Made by a program: the position numbers and the translations under genes. A stretch of 45,715 nt of DNA from Hydrogenophilus sp. (GTDB taxonomy: Bacteria > Pseudomonadota > Gammaproteobacteria > Burkholderiales > Thiobacillaceae), in NCBI GenBank assembly GCA_020725265.1, contig DYFK01000016.1, positions 1-45,715 on the forward strand, given 5' to 3'. The notes beneath the pieces were generated by a model that worked only from the letters and a program-made list of their open reading frames with translations, ran no database searches and was not told where the DNA came from. Shown here piece by piece: positions 1-8,878 of this stretch. The stretch's first letter is position 1. Every line of letters starts with the position of its first letter.

Positions 1-26
1 ACTCCGCCGAAGCCACCATCGGCTGA
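1..26 (+). CDS. 3' end of an upstream gene (partial)
   Basis: An open frame from base 3 ends in TGA at 24-26 and gives the C-terminal residues SAEATIG. It is followed 17 bases later by a strong intrinsic terminator, which is what one expects at the end of a plus-strand transcription unit. Only seven codons are visible, so the product cannot be identified and even the coding assignment is tentative. Confidence 0.3.
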
Positions 27-43
27 GTCCTCACGGACCCGCG

Positions 44-71
44 AAAAAGCCGGACAGCGTCCGGCTTTTTT
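44..71 (+). terminator. Rho-independent terminator
   Basis: A perfect 12-bp stem (AAAAAGCCGGAC at 44-55 paired with GTCCGGCTTTTT at 59-70) closes a 3-base loop and ends in a T run. Because the stem begins with A5 and ends with T6 it could act in both directions, but only a plus-strand gene lies just upstream. It isolates the HDOD/EAL gene at 139 from whatever precedes the window. Confidence 0.9.
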
Positions 72-138
72 GTTGCCGCGCGGCTCTGTCAGAATACGGC
101 GCGGCCGGTTCGCGCCGCCTATCGAGGAGACCCCGGAA

Positions 139-1503
139 ATGCTGCGATGGCTGAAGGGCTTGTTCGGATCGTCGGCGACCCGGCCCGCCGAAACAGCGCC
201 ACCCGCGCGGGCGGAGGACGCCGACGCGCCACCGCCGCCATTCCTGCGCCGCGAGCCGATGCTGGACCGGAACCAGCAGCTCGTCGCCTACGTGTTCAGC
301 GTGCAAACCCCGGGCGCGATGCGCGGGCATGCCTGGCGGGCGGCCTCGCGCAAGTTCTTCGACGGCGCGCTGATCGATCATTTCGCCGCCGGCGATCTGG
401 CCGGACTCCTGGCCAAACGCCTGGCTTTCCTGCCGCTGGGTCCGGGCGGCCTCGACCATCCGCGTCTGGAGAGGCTGCCGCGCCAGAACCTGGTGATCGA
501 ATTCGCGCCGGCCGCCGACACCCGCTTCGACCAGGACGGCGAGCGTGACGCCATCCTGACGCGGCTGAGCGCCCTGCGCGACGCCGGTTTCCAGCTGGCC
601 TGCGGCGACGACCTGGCCGGACGCGGCCTGCCGGAAGCCCTGGATCTGGCCCACTACATCAGCCTGGGCGAAGTCGCCGAGGAAGCGCCACCGGATCTGC
701 TCGCGCGTTGCCGCCGGTTGGCCACGAGTCATCCGGACGCCGTCCTGATCGCGCGCGCCATCGATTCCGGCGAGCTGTATCAGGCCTGCCGGCAACTGGG
801 CATCCAGTTGTTCCAGGGCCGTTTCCTGACCCATCGCGAACTCAACCCGGCCAACAAGATCGCGCCCTACCGGATGTTCGTGGTGCAACTGCTCAACGCC
901 ATCAAGCGCCAGGCTGACTACGACGAACTCGCCGGCATCGCCTGGTGCGACCCGGCCCTGGCCTACCGGCTGCTGCGCTTCGTCAACTCCGCCGCGTTCG
1001 GCCTGCGCGTCAAGATCGACCGGCTCAGGAACGCCATGGCCTATGTCGGCCGCGACGAGCTGTACCGCTGGCTGACCCTGCTGCTGTTCAGCAGCAAGGA
1101 CAACAACCCGCTCGACGAAGCCCTGCGCGAGAACGCCCTGACCCGCGCGCGCCTGTCGGAAAAACTCGCCGAGGGTCGTCTGTCGGCCAAGGAATGCGAT
1201 GAAGTCTTCGTGGTCGGCATCCTGTCGGTGATCGATACCCTGCTGGAGATGCCGATGCCGGACGCGCTCGCCCAGATCACGCTGCCGGACGCGGTGGCCG
1301 ACGCCCTGCTCCGGCGCGATGGCAAGTACGCGCCCTATCTGAGTCTGGCGATCGCCTGCGAGGAAAGCGACCAGGACACCATCCGCGCGCTCGCCATCGA
1401 GCTCGGCATGGACGCCGACACCGTCAACCGCCGCCATATCGAGGCGCTGGCCTGGACCATGAATTTCAGCGAGTCGCTGGCGGACGATCCATCCGACTCC
1501 TGA
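139..1503 (+). CDS. HDOD-domain signalling protein with degenerate EAL domain
   Basis: A 454-residue cytoplasmic protein. The ATG at 139 is chosen because GAGGAG lies at 124-129; an in-frame TTG at 70 falls inside the terminator and is rejected. After a Pro/Ala-rich leader of about 45 residues comes an EAL-like region (roughly 45-235) that lacks the EAL signature and the metal-binding acidic residues of active phosphodiesterases. An HDOD domain follows (about 240-440), with the stretch around 'LAYRLLRFVNSAAFG' typical of the family. YuxH-type EAL-HDOD proteins are usually non-catalytic relays in c-di-GMP, motility or virulence control; I infer a regulatory role and see no specific partner. 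The gene stands alone and its 3' end overlaps the convergent TPR gene by 38 bp. Confidence 0.85.
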   Translation: MLRWLKGLFGSSATRPAETAPPARAEDADAPPPPFLRREPMLDRNQQLVAYVFSVQTPGAMRGHAWRAASRKFFDGALIDHFAAGDLAGLLAKRLAFLPLGPGGLDHPRLERLPRQNLVIEFAPAADTRFDQDGERDAILTRLSALRDAGFQLACGDDLAGRGLPEALDLAHYISLGEVAEEAPPDLLARCRRLATSHPDAVLIARAIDSGELYQACRQLGIQLFQGRFLTHRELNPANKIAPYRMFVVQLLNAIKRQADYDELAGIAWCDPALAYRLLRFVNSAAFGLRVKIDRLRNAMAYVGRDELYRWLTLLLFSSKDNNPLDEALRENALTRARLSEKLAEGRLSAKECDEVFVVGILSVIDTLLEMPMPDALAQITLPDAVADALLRRDGKYAPYLSLAIACEESDQDTIRALAIELGMDADTVNRRHIEALAWTMNFSESLADDPSDS

Positions 1504-3685
1504 TCGCGGATTCGAACCAGTCCGCGTATTCCGGCAGCGCCGATTGGTCGTCGTACAGCGCGGCGCTGGCCGCCTGGATGCGCGCGCGCAAGGCCGCGCG
1601 CCGGTCGACGTCGGCGAGCAGCGCCAACGCGAGGTTGACGTATTCCCCGGCATCCGCGGCCACCGGCCCGTCGATGCCCATGCGCCGGTAGCAGGCCCGG
1701 ACAAAGCGGCCACGCATCAGGCGCCCGGGCCGGGTGACGATGGGAATGCCGGTGGCGAACGCGTCGAAGGTGGTGACGCCACCGCCGACCGGAAACGGGT
1801 CCAGCATCAGGTCGGCGGCGCCGATCAGGGCGACGAAGGCGTCGAGCGGTCGCCGGCTGAAGAAGCGCACGCGTCCGATCGCTTCGGGCATCACCCGCGA
1901 CCAGCGCGCGCGCAGGCGCTCGGTCAGCGCCGGATGGCGTTCTTCCGGCACCAGCAGACAGGCATCCGGCGCGCCCGCCAGGATCGCCGCCAGGGGCTCG
2001 TCGAACACCGGCATCAGCTTGAACAGCGATTGCGGACAGACCAGCAACGGCACGTGTTCGGGCACGCCCAGTTCGGCCCGGGTCGGCGCCGGCGCGGTCA
2101 GCGGTGGCCGCGGATAACCGGGGAACACGGCGCCACCGGCAATGCGGACCAGATGCTCGCTGTACAGCGTCTCGCTGCCCTCCGGTTCGAGCTCGGCGTG
2201 CGAAAGGTAATGATCGATGGTGGCAATGCCGGACGTGGTCGGATGCCCCCAGGTCGCGCATTGCACCGGCGCCAGTCGGGCATGGGCGAGCGCCTCGGCC
2301 AGGGCATCCATGCCCAGGTCGGCGTGGCACAGCAGGTCCAGTTCCAGCGCGGCGATGCGCTCGCGGGCGCCGGCGAGATCATCGGGCAGCCGGTGCACCG
2401 TGGCATCGGCCTCGATCCGGCGGGCGCGGGCATCGTCGTGGAAGGGCGGGATGCGGATGACGTGGAGTTCGAAGCGATCGCGCGGCAGGCCGGCGATCAG
2501 GCCGCCGATCGCCTTGCCGACGCTGTGCTCGTGGAAGAACGCGGAGACGAAACCGAGACGCAACCGCCGCGCCAGCGGACTGGCCGGCGCCCGGCAATGC
2601 GGCGCCTCCCAGACCAGATCCGGGCAGACCTCGCGATAAAACCCGGCCAGATGTTCGAGCAGGACGCGGTCGTCGGCGCGGCCGTGGTAAGCGATCGGGA
2701 ACGACGGCGCGCCGACCTCGCGATGCGGATCGCGCAGACGCCCGCGCGATCGGCGCAGCGCGTCGAGCCGTTCCGGCAGGGCGGCGCGGGCGGCGTCGAT
2801 CTCCGCCTCGCTGTCCGGAACCGGCGGCAACAGCAGAGCCTGGCGGACACGCACGCCGAACTCGTCGGCCTGCTTGAGGGCCCGCCCGTAATGACGCCGG
2901 GCAGCCTCCAGATCGCCGCGTTCGCCCTCGATGCGGGCCAGATTCAGGCGCGCGGCGCGCTGGCTCGGGTCCAGACGCAGCGCGGTTTCGCAGGCGCTCG
3001 CGGCCTGCTCGGCCAGACCGGCTTCGTGCAGGACGGCGCCGAGATTGGCCCAGGCCTTGGCCGCGTCGGCGCCGGGCAGCGCCGTGGCGGCGCGCAGGAT
3101 GGCGATGGCTTCGTCGAAACGGCCGCCGTCGGCAAGCGCCGAGCCCAGGTTCAGACGCGCCTGGAACGCGCTGGCATCGAGCGCCAGCGCGCGCTGGTAG
3201 CAGGCCAGCGCGGCGTCGAGTTCACCCTGACCATGACGGACCAGACCAAGGTTGTTCCAGGCATCGGCCATGCCCGGTTCGGCGGTGGTGGCGGTTTCCA
3301 GCCAGACCCGCGCCTCCGCCAACTCGCCACGTTCGCGCAGCAACAAACCGAGGTTGTTGGCGGCCTGGGCGTAGCCGGGTCGGCGCGCCAGCGCCTGGCG
3401 GTAATCACGCTCGGCCCGTTCCGGCTGGCCAGCGCGCTGACGGGCGACGGCCAGTTGATACCAGACCTCGGCCCGTTCCGGATCGACGCCGCTCAGACGT
3501 TCGAGCAGATCGACCGCCTCGGCGGCGCGGCCACGTTGCAGGGCGAGCATGCCCGCGTAGAACAGGGCCGGCGGCAGCGCCGGTTCGCGGCTCAGGCAAC
3601 GTCGGTACTGCCGGGCCGCCTCGTCGAGACGGCCGGCCTGATGCAGCGCGATGGCCTCGCGCAGCAGGGTGCCGGGTTCGTTCAC
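1466..3685 (-). CDS. TPR-repeat GT41 (SPINDLY/OGT-like) glycosyltransferase
   Basis: A 739-residue protein. About nine TPR units fill the N-terminal 250-300 residues (recurring patterns such as 'AWNNLGLVRHGQGELDAALA'). The C-terminal half matches the GT41 catalytic region of O-GlcNAc transferase/SPINDLY relatives: 'RLGFVSAFFHEHSVGKAIGG', 'VQCATWGHPTTSGIATIDHY' and 'LDPFPVGGGVTTFDAFATGI'. The family transfers a sugar from a nucleotide-sugar donor to protein Ser/Thr. The GTG at 3685 is favoured by GAGGG seven bases upstream; a GTG at 3721 would add 12 residues. There is no signal peptide, so it should act in the cytoplasm. Bacterial members often modify flagellins, adhesins or EF-P-like targets, but no acceptor gene is adjacent. 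The substrate is unknown. Confidence 0.85.
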   Translation of the reverse strand: MNEPGTLLREAIALHQAGRLDEAARQYRRCLSREPALPPALFYAGMLALQRGRAAEAVDLLERLSGVDPERAEVWYQLAVARQRAGQPERAERDYRQALARRPGYAQAANNLGLLLRERGELAEARVWLETATTAEPGMADAWNNLGLVRHGQGELDAALACYQRALALDASAFQARLNLGSALADGGRFDEAIAILRAATALPGADAAKAWANLGAVLHEAGLAEQAASACETALRLDPSQRAARLNLARIEGERGDLEAARRHYGRALKQADEFGVRVRQALLLPPVPDSEAEIDAARAALPERLDALRRSRGRLRDPHREVGAPSFPIAYHGRADDRVLLEHLAGFYREVCPDLVWEAPHCRAPASPLARRLRLGFVSAFFHEHSVGKAIGGLIAGLPRDRFELHVIRIPPFHDDARARRIEADATVHRLPDDLAGARERIAALELDLLCHADLGMDALAEALAHARLAPVQCATWGHPTTSGIATIDHYLSHAELEPEGSETLYSEHLVRIAGGAVFPGYPRPPLTAPAPTRAELGVPEHVPLLVCPQSLFKLMPVFDEPLAAILAGAPDACLLVPEERHPALTERLRARWSRVMPEAIGRVRFFSRRPLDAFVALIGAADLMLDPFPVGGGVTTFDAFATGIPIVTRPGRLMRGRFVRACYRRMGIDGPVAADAGEYVNLALALLADVDRRAALRARIQAASAALYDDQSALPEYADWFESAIRSRMDRPPATR

Positions 3686-3886
3686 CGGACTGCCCTCATG
3701 CGCGCTCCGGGGAATAAGCACGAAAGTCCGCGTGACAAGACATGGGTTTCGGTCGTGGTTGCATGGTTTGGCGCCGAACTATCCGGCCCGGCATCGCGGC
3801 GGTCAACCACGCGCGGACCGGCGCGTCATCGTGAGCATCCGATCGGCTGCTAGACTGAGTCCACGAGCGGGATGAGGAGGATCACC

Positions 3887-5242
3887 ATGAACAATCAAAC
3901 GATCGCGCGCCGGCGCGCCCGGCTGGCGTCGGCGCCACCGCTTCTGGCGCTGCTGTTGCTGCTGCCGGGCTGCCTGACCACCGGCGACACGAAACCGCCG
4001 GACGGCGCATCCGGACCGGCCCAGGCCAGCGCGTCGGCAGCGGCCGCGGCGCCGGCAGCGGCGCCGGCGCCGGTTCCAGCGCCCCCATCGGCGTCGCCCG
4101 CGCCCGCCCAGGCGCCGCCGCCACCGCCAACCCCGATCCCGGTATTGCCGCACCCGCAGGCGGTCCAGACCGCCGTCGACGCGCTGTTCGGCAAGGCCGA
4201 CCTGCCGCCGCCGGAAGGCGGCAACGGCCGCCACGTCGTCGTCATCGATCCGCTCATCGACGGCATGACCCGGGTTCGCACCGAAGCCACGCGGGTCATG
4301 GAAGCCAACCTGACCAGGCAGGTCCGCGACAAGTACCCGGCCTTCGAAATCCGGCCGCTGTCCGCTTCCGAACTGGCGCGCTCGCCACTGCTGATCGTCG
4401 GCACCTTCACGCCGGTCAACATGCAAGGCAAGACCGAGGGCATGCGCGAAATCTTCCGGTTCTGCCTGGCCATGGTCGATCTGAAAACCGGCAAGGTGGT
4501 GAGCAAGACCGTGGCGCGCTCGCGCATGGAGGGCGTCGACCACACCCCACAGCCGTATTTCCGCGATGCCCCGGCCTGGAGCCGGGATCCGGCCACGGAA
4601 AACTACGTCAAGACCTGCCAGGCCTCGAAAGCCGGCGACATGGCCAATCCCGGTTATCTGGAATCGCTGGTCACCGGCGCGCTGGTCGACGAAGGCATCC
4701 GCGCCTACAACGCCGGCCGCCATAAGGATGCCCTGGCGATCTTCGTGCGCGCCCGGCAGACCCCGGCCGGCGCCCAGTTGCGGGTGTTCAATGGCCTCTA
4801 TCTGAGCAGCTGGAAACTGAACCGGCGCGACGCCATCGCCGACCACTTCGGCCGTCTGGTCGATTACGGCTTCGATCAGGGCCATCTGGCGGTCACCTTC
4901 CTGTTCCGGCCGGGCGCCAGCATCCTGCCGCCGGACGGCAAGCAAGGCCCCTATGGCATCTGGCTGAAGACCATCGCCCAACGCGCCGACCAGCGCCGGT
5001 CCTGCGTCGAGGTGGCCGGACACACCAGCGGCGGCGGACCGGAAGTGGTCAACGAGCGGCTGTCGGCGTTGCGCGCCGAGCACGTCCGCCAGCGTCTGGT
5101 CGAGACGGCGCCAAGGCTGGCCAAACGCGTGATCGCCACCGGTTACGGCTCCCGCGAAATGTTGATCGGCACCGGCCGCGACGACGCCTCCGACCAGCTC
5201 GACCGGCGCGTCGACTTCAAATTGCTGCCCTGCGCGAGCTGA
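3887..5242 (+). CDS. OmpA-like lipoprotein
   Basis: A 451-residue predicted lipoprotein. ATG 3887 has GAGGAGG just upstream; the ATG at 3872 lies before that site and is rejected. A basic n-region and a Leu-rich core end in lipobox LPGC with Cys29. Residues about 30-85 are an Ala/Pro/Gln linker. A middle domain (about 100-330) resembles periplasmic proteins that compute ageing or stress readouts but I cannot place it. Residues about 344-450 are OmpA-like, with 'GHTSGGGPEVVNERLSALRA' and a C-terminal 'QLDRRVDFKL', the peptidoglycan-binding fold. A TAGACT at 3851-3856 is a possible -10 without a good -35. Ten bases separate the stop from the caspase gene, so the two are probably one operon and may work together in the envelope. 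Confidence 0.85.
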   Translation: MNNQTIARRRARLASAPPLLALLLLLPGCLTTGDTKPPDGASGPAQASASAAAAAPAAAPAPVPAPPSASPAPAQAPPPPPTPIPVLPHPQAVQTAVDALFGKADLPPPEGGNGRHVVVIDPLIDGMTRVRTEATRVMEANLTRQVRDKYPAFEIRPLSASELARSPLLIVGTFTPVNMQGKTEGMREIFRFCLAMVDLKTGKVVSKTVARSRMEGVDHTPQPYFRDAPAWSRDPATENYVKTCQASKAGDMANPGYLESLVTGALVDEGIRAYNAGRHKDALAIFVRARQTPAGAQLRVFNGLYLSSWKLNRRDAIADHFGRLVDYGFDQGHLAVTFLFRPGASILPPDGKQGPYGIWLKTIAQRADQRRSCVEVAGHTSGGGPEVVNERLSALRAEHVRQRLVETAPRLAKRVIATGYGSREMLIGTGRDDASDQLDRRVDFKLLPCAS

Positions 5243-5252
5243 GACCGGCGCC

Positions 5253-8168
5253 ATGTCCGGCATTCGTCGCCTGATTGCCAGCCTCGGCCTCGCCCTGTTG
5301 CCGCTGCCCGGCCTGGCGCCGGCCGCCATGGCCACCACCAGCGCGCCGATCCCGCGCATCGAGACCGGCAGCCACGCGGCGGCGGTGCGCGCGATCGCCA
5401 GCGATCGCGCCGGCCGCGTCCTGCTGACCGCGTCCGAGGACAAGACCGCGCGCCTGTGGCGGGCGCGTGACGGCAAACCGCTGGCGGTGCTACGGCCCAG
5501 CATCGACGCCGGCAACGAAGGCAAGCTGTACGCGGCGGCGTTGAGCCCGGATGGCGAGCTGGCCGCCGTCGCCGGCTGGTCGGCGGACAACGACATCTAT
5601 CTGTTCCGGGCCCGCGATGGCAGCCTGCTGGCGCGTCTGTCCGGCCAGCCCAACGTGGTCAACCGGCTCGCCTTCTCGCCCGATGGTGGCCTGCTCGCGG
5701 TTGGCCTCTGGGGCGGCCACGGCATCCGCCTCTATCGCGGCCAGGATGGCTGGCGGCGCGCCAGCCTGGCCGGCGAGGACGGCGATTACGGCGGCGACAC
5801 CCATGGCGTCGCCTTCAGCCCGGACGGTGACCGTCTGGCGACCGCCGCCCACGATGGCCGCCTGCGACTGTATGCGTTGCGCGCTGGCGCGCCCTGGCGC
5901 CAGGCCGAAACCACGCTGACCGCCGGCCGTCAGGCCCACGCGCTGGCGTTCTCGCCCGACGGCCGCCAACTCGCGGTCGGTTTCGCGGACGCGCCGCGGG
6001 TTTCGGTGCTGCGCGCCGACGACCTGACGCCGGCGTACTCGCCGGATACCCGCGATCTGGTCGCCGGCGGCCTCGGCGCCATCGCCTGGTCGCGCGATGG
6101 CCGCCATCTGTATGCCGCCGGTTCCTGGCGCCAGGCCCCCGGCCGGAATGCCATCCGCCAGTGGCGCGACGGCGGCGCCGGCCGCCACCGCGATGTCACC
6201 GTCGCCAGCGATTCGATCCTGGATCTGACCGCCCTCGCCGATGGCGGCATCGCCTATGCCGCGGCCGACGCGAGCTGGGGCGTGCTCGGCGCCGACGGCG
6301 AAATCACCGCGAGGGCGGCGGCGCCGCGCGCGGACCCGCGCGCCAACCAGGAAGGTTTCCTGATCGCCGACGACGGCGGCGCGGTGCGTTTCGGCTACGA
6401 GTTCGGCGGTGGCCGGCCGGCCACCTTCGACTTCGCCAGCCTGACCTGGCGCCGCACGGCGCCCGCCGACCAGGGCTTGCGCCCGCCCGTGCTCCGGCAC
6501 CCCGGCCTGCGCGTCGACGACTGGCGCGACAGTCGCGCGCCAAGCCTGAATGGCCGGCCGCTGCCGCTGAGCGCGGGCGAAACCTCCCTGGCCATGGCGA
6601 TTGCCCACGACGGCTCCGCGTTCGCGCTCGGCACCGCCTGGTTCGTGCGCCTGCACGGCCGGGACGGGCGCGAGCTGTGGAAGACCTTCACCCCGTCCGC
6701 CTGCTTCGCGGTCAACCTGAGCGCCGACGGGCGCTGGCTGGTGGCCGCGTTCGGCGACGGCAGCCTGCGCTGGTACCGGCGCCGCGACGGCGTCGAGATG
6801 CTCGCCTTTTTCCCGCATGCCAACGGGGTCGACTGGGTCGCCTGGACCCCGGACGGGCGCTACGCCGCCAGCGCCGAAGGCGACCGTCTGGTCGGCTGGC
6901 ATGTCGACCACGGCCCCGACCGGGCCGCCGAATTCCTGCCGGTCGGTCGTTTCGCCGAGCGTTACCACGACCCGGCCGGCATCGCCGCCGTACTGGCGCC
7001 GGAACGCGCTGCACCTCCAGCCAAGCTGGCCGCCCCGACCAAGCCCACGCCATCGACGCCACCGCCGCCGGCCGATCTTCGCCGGGGCTTCGGCCTGCCT
7101 CCCGAAGTCCGCATCGTCGCGCCGGGCGCCGGACCGGTCGCCGGCGAACGCCTGCGCGTCGAGGTTGGCGCGCGCGATCGCGGCGCCGGCATCGACGAAC
7201 TGCGTCTGCTGCTCAACGGCAAGGTGGTCGCCAGCCAGATCACCCGGAGGAGCGGCAAGGCCAGCGGCAAACCGGCCAGAAAGGCGGGCGACGCGGAAAC
7301 GCGCGCGAGCTTCGAGGTCAGCCTGGAACCTGGCCGCAACACCCTGCGCCTGATCGCCTTCGGCGCCAACCGGGTCGAATCGGAACCGGCCGAGGTCATC
7401 GTCGAAGCGCGCCCGGCCCCTGAACGGCCGCGCCTGCACGTGCTCGCGGTCGGCGTCAACGAATACCGCAACGGCGTGCTCAACCTGGATTATTCGGTGC
7501 CCGACGCGCGTGGCGTATCCGAGTTCTTCAAGGCCGCGCCGGGCGGACTGTTCCGCGACATCGCCATCCATCAGATCTTCGACGAGCAGGCCACCCGCGC
7601 CAACATCCTCGCCAGCCTGCGCCGGCTGCGCGAATCACGGCCGGAAGACGCGGTCGTGGTCTATCTCGCCGGCCACGGCGAGACCGTGCGCGACGACTGG
7701 TATTTCGTGCCGCACGAGGTCACCGCGCCCGAACAGCCCGAGGCGCTGGCGCGCGGCGGTCTGTCCTCGCGCGATCTCGCCGAGGAACTGAAAAGCATCC
7801 CGGCGCGCAAGGTGGTGATCCTCATCGACGCCTGCAAATCCGGCGCCGCCGCCAGCGGCTTCCGCGGCCTCCAGGACCGGCGCGCCCTGGCGCAACTGTC
7901 GCGCGCCACCGGCACCCATCTGATCGCCGCGACCACCAAGGAACAAATGGCCAGCGAACTGCCCACCCTCGGCCACGGCGTCTTCACCTACACCCTGTTG
8001 CAAGGCCTGGGCGGCAAGGCCGCCGCCGGCGGCAACGACATCACCGCGCGCAAGCTGATGGTCTACGTGGAACAGGCGCTGCCGGAACTGACCAGGCGCT
8101 ACCGCGCCGAGGAGCAATATCCGGTGGTCAACTCCACCGGCATGGATTTCCCGCTGGCGCTCCACTGA
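5253..8168 (+). CDS. Exported WD40-repeat caspase-like (C14) protein
   Basis: A 971-residue protein. A signal peptide (about 1-28, 'LGLALLPLPGLAPAAMA') suggests export. Residues about 35-590 form WD40-like blades with repeated 'FSPDG' motifs. A Pro-rich linker (about 590-620) leads to an Ig-like strand-rich module (about 620-725). A caspase/metacaspase domain (about 730-970) retains the catalytic dyad: His808 in 'YLAGHGE' and Cys861 in 'LIDACKSG'. C14 peptidases with this dyad cleave after basic or acidic residues, but the substrate here is unknown. It follows the OmpA-like lipoprotein by 10 bases. Most bacterial WD40-caspase proteins are cytoplasmic or unassigned; the signal peptide and lipoprotein partner point to a periplasmic role. 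This is inference from context. Confidence 0.88.
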   Translation: MSGIRRLIASLGLALLPLPGLAPAAMATTSAPIPRIETGSHAAAVRAIASDRAGRVLLTASEDKTARLWRARDGKPLAVLRPSIDAGNEGKLYAAALSPDGELAAVAGWSADNDIYLFRARDGSLLARLSGQPNVVNRLAFSPDGGLLAVGLWGGHGIRLYRGQDGWRRASLAGEDGDYGGDTHGVAFSPDGDRLATAAHDGRLRLYALRAGAPWRQAETTLTAGRQAHALAFSPDGRQLAVGFADAPRVSVLRADDLTPAYSPDTRDLVAGGLGAIAWSRDGRHLYAAGSWRQAPGRNAIRQWRDGGAGRHRDVTVASDSILDLTALADGGIAYAAADASWGVLGADGEITARAAAPRADPRANQEGFLIADDGGAVRFGYEFGGGRPATFDFASLTWRRTAPADQGLRPPVLRHPGLRVDDWRDSRAPSLNGRPLPLSAGETSLAMAIAHDGSAFALGTAWFVRLHGRDGRELWKTFTPSACFAVNLSADGRWLVAAFGDGSLRWYRRRDGVEMLAFFPHANGVDWVAWTPDGRYAASAEGDRLVGWHVDHGPDRAAEFLPVGRFAERYHDPAGIAAVLAPERAAPPAKLAAPTKPTPSTPPPPADLRRGFGLPPEVRIVAPGAGPVAGERLRVEVGARDRGAGIDELRLLLNGKVVASQITRRSGKASGKPARKAGDAETRASFEVSLEPGRNTLRLIAFGANRVESEPAEVIVEARPAPERPRLHVLAVGVNEYRNGVLNLDYSVPDARGVSEFFKAAPGGLFRDIAIHQIFDEQATRANILASLRRLRESRPEDAVVVYLAGHGETVRDDWYFVPHEVTAPEQPEALARGGLSSRDLAEELKSIPARKVVILIDACKSGAAASGFRGLQDRRALAQLSRATGTHLIAATTKEQMASELPTLGHGVFTYTLLQGLGGKAAAGGNDITARKLMVYVEQALPELTRRYRAEEQYPVVNSTGMDFPLALH

Positions 8169-8172
8169 AACA

Positions 8173-8814
8173 TCAATCCACCTCCTCGCCGACGAACGGG
8201 TTGAGCCGGCGTTCGCGGCCGAAGGTGCTGATCGGGCCATGGCCGGGCACGAAGGCGACGTCGTCGCCGAGCGGGAACAGGCGGTCGCGGATGGCGGCGA
8301 TCAGATCGGCGTGGTTGCCGCGCGGGAAATCGGTGCGGCCGATGCTGTCGCGGAACAGAACGTCGCCGACGAAGGCGAGACGGGCGGCGGCGTCGAAGAA
8401 GACGACATGGCCGGGGGTGTGGCCGGGGCAATGCAGCACGTCCAGACGCGTTTCGCCCAATTCGACGTGGTCGCCGTGTTCCAGCCAGCGGTCCGGGGCG
8501 AAGGCGGCGGCGGGCGGAAAGCCGAACATCTCGGCTTGGCGCGGCAGCGCGTCGAGCCAGAAGGCATCGGCGGGGTGCGGGCCGAGGATGGGCAGGCCAA
8601 GGCCACGCGCGAGTTCGAGGGCGCCGCCGACGTGGTCGAGATGGCCGTGCGTGAGCAGCAGTTTTTCCAGGCGGACGCCGGCTTGATCGATCGCCGCCAG
8701 CAGCCGGTCGACGTCGCCGCCCGGGTCGATCAGCGCGGCGGCGCCGGTGCGCTCGCACCAGACCAGGGAGCAGTTCTGCGCGTAGGGGGTGACCGGGATG
8801 ATCTGGTAGGGCAT
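8173..8814 (-). CDS. Metallo-beta-lactamase-fold hydrolase (glyoxalase II-like)
   Basis: A 213-residue protein with the full MBL metal-binding set: 'THGHLDH' near residue 58, 'GHTPGH' near 130, an Asp in 'FVGDVLFRDSIGRTD', and the final His in 'FVPGHGP'. Length and layout match the short YcbL-type glyoxalase II relatives, which hydrolyse thioesters such as S-lactoylglutathione with two metal ions. The substrate here is not proven. It lies 64 bases downstream of the old yellow enzyme gene on the same strand and may be cotranscribed. Its stop sits 4 bases from the convergent caspase gene end, leaving no room for a terminator between them. Confidence 0.88.
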   Translation of the reverse strand: MPYQIIPVTPYAQNCSLVWCERTGAAALIDPGGDVDRLLAAIDQAGVRLEKLLLTHGHLDHVGGALELARGLGLPILGPHPADAFWLDALPRQAEMFGFPPAAAFAPDRWLEHGDHVELGETRLDVLHCPGHTPGHVVFFDAAARLAFVGDVLFRDSIGRTDFPRGNHADLIAAIRDRLFPLGDDVAFVPGHGPISTFGRERRLNPFVGEEVD

Positions 8815-8878
8815 CGCTCAGTCCCGACGGGCCGTCCCGGGGGGCGGCGAACGAAGTGAATGTGGGGAACGTTTCATC

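Noticed and set aside
1544-3853. A 769-codon plus-strand frame opposite the TPR-GT41 gene
   Set aside because: No recognisable motif, biased composition, no ribosome site; the minus frame has TPR and GT41 signatures.
5490-7571. A 693-codon minus-strand frame opposite the caspase gene
   Set aside because: Shadow of the plus-strand gene: Ala/Gly/Arg/Gln rich without domains.
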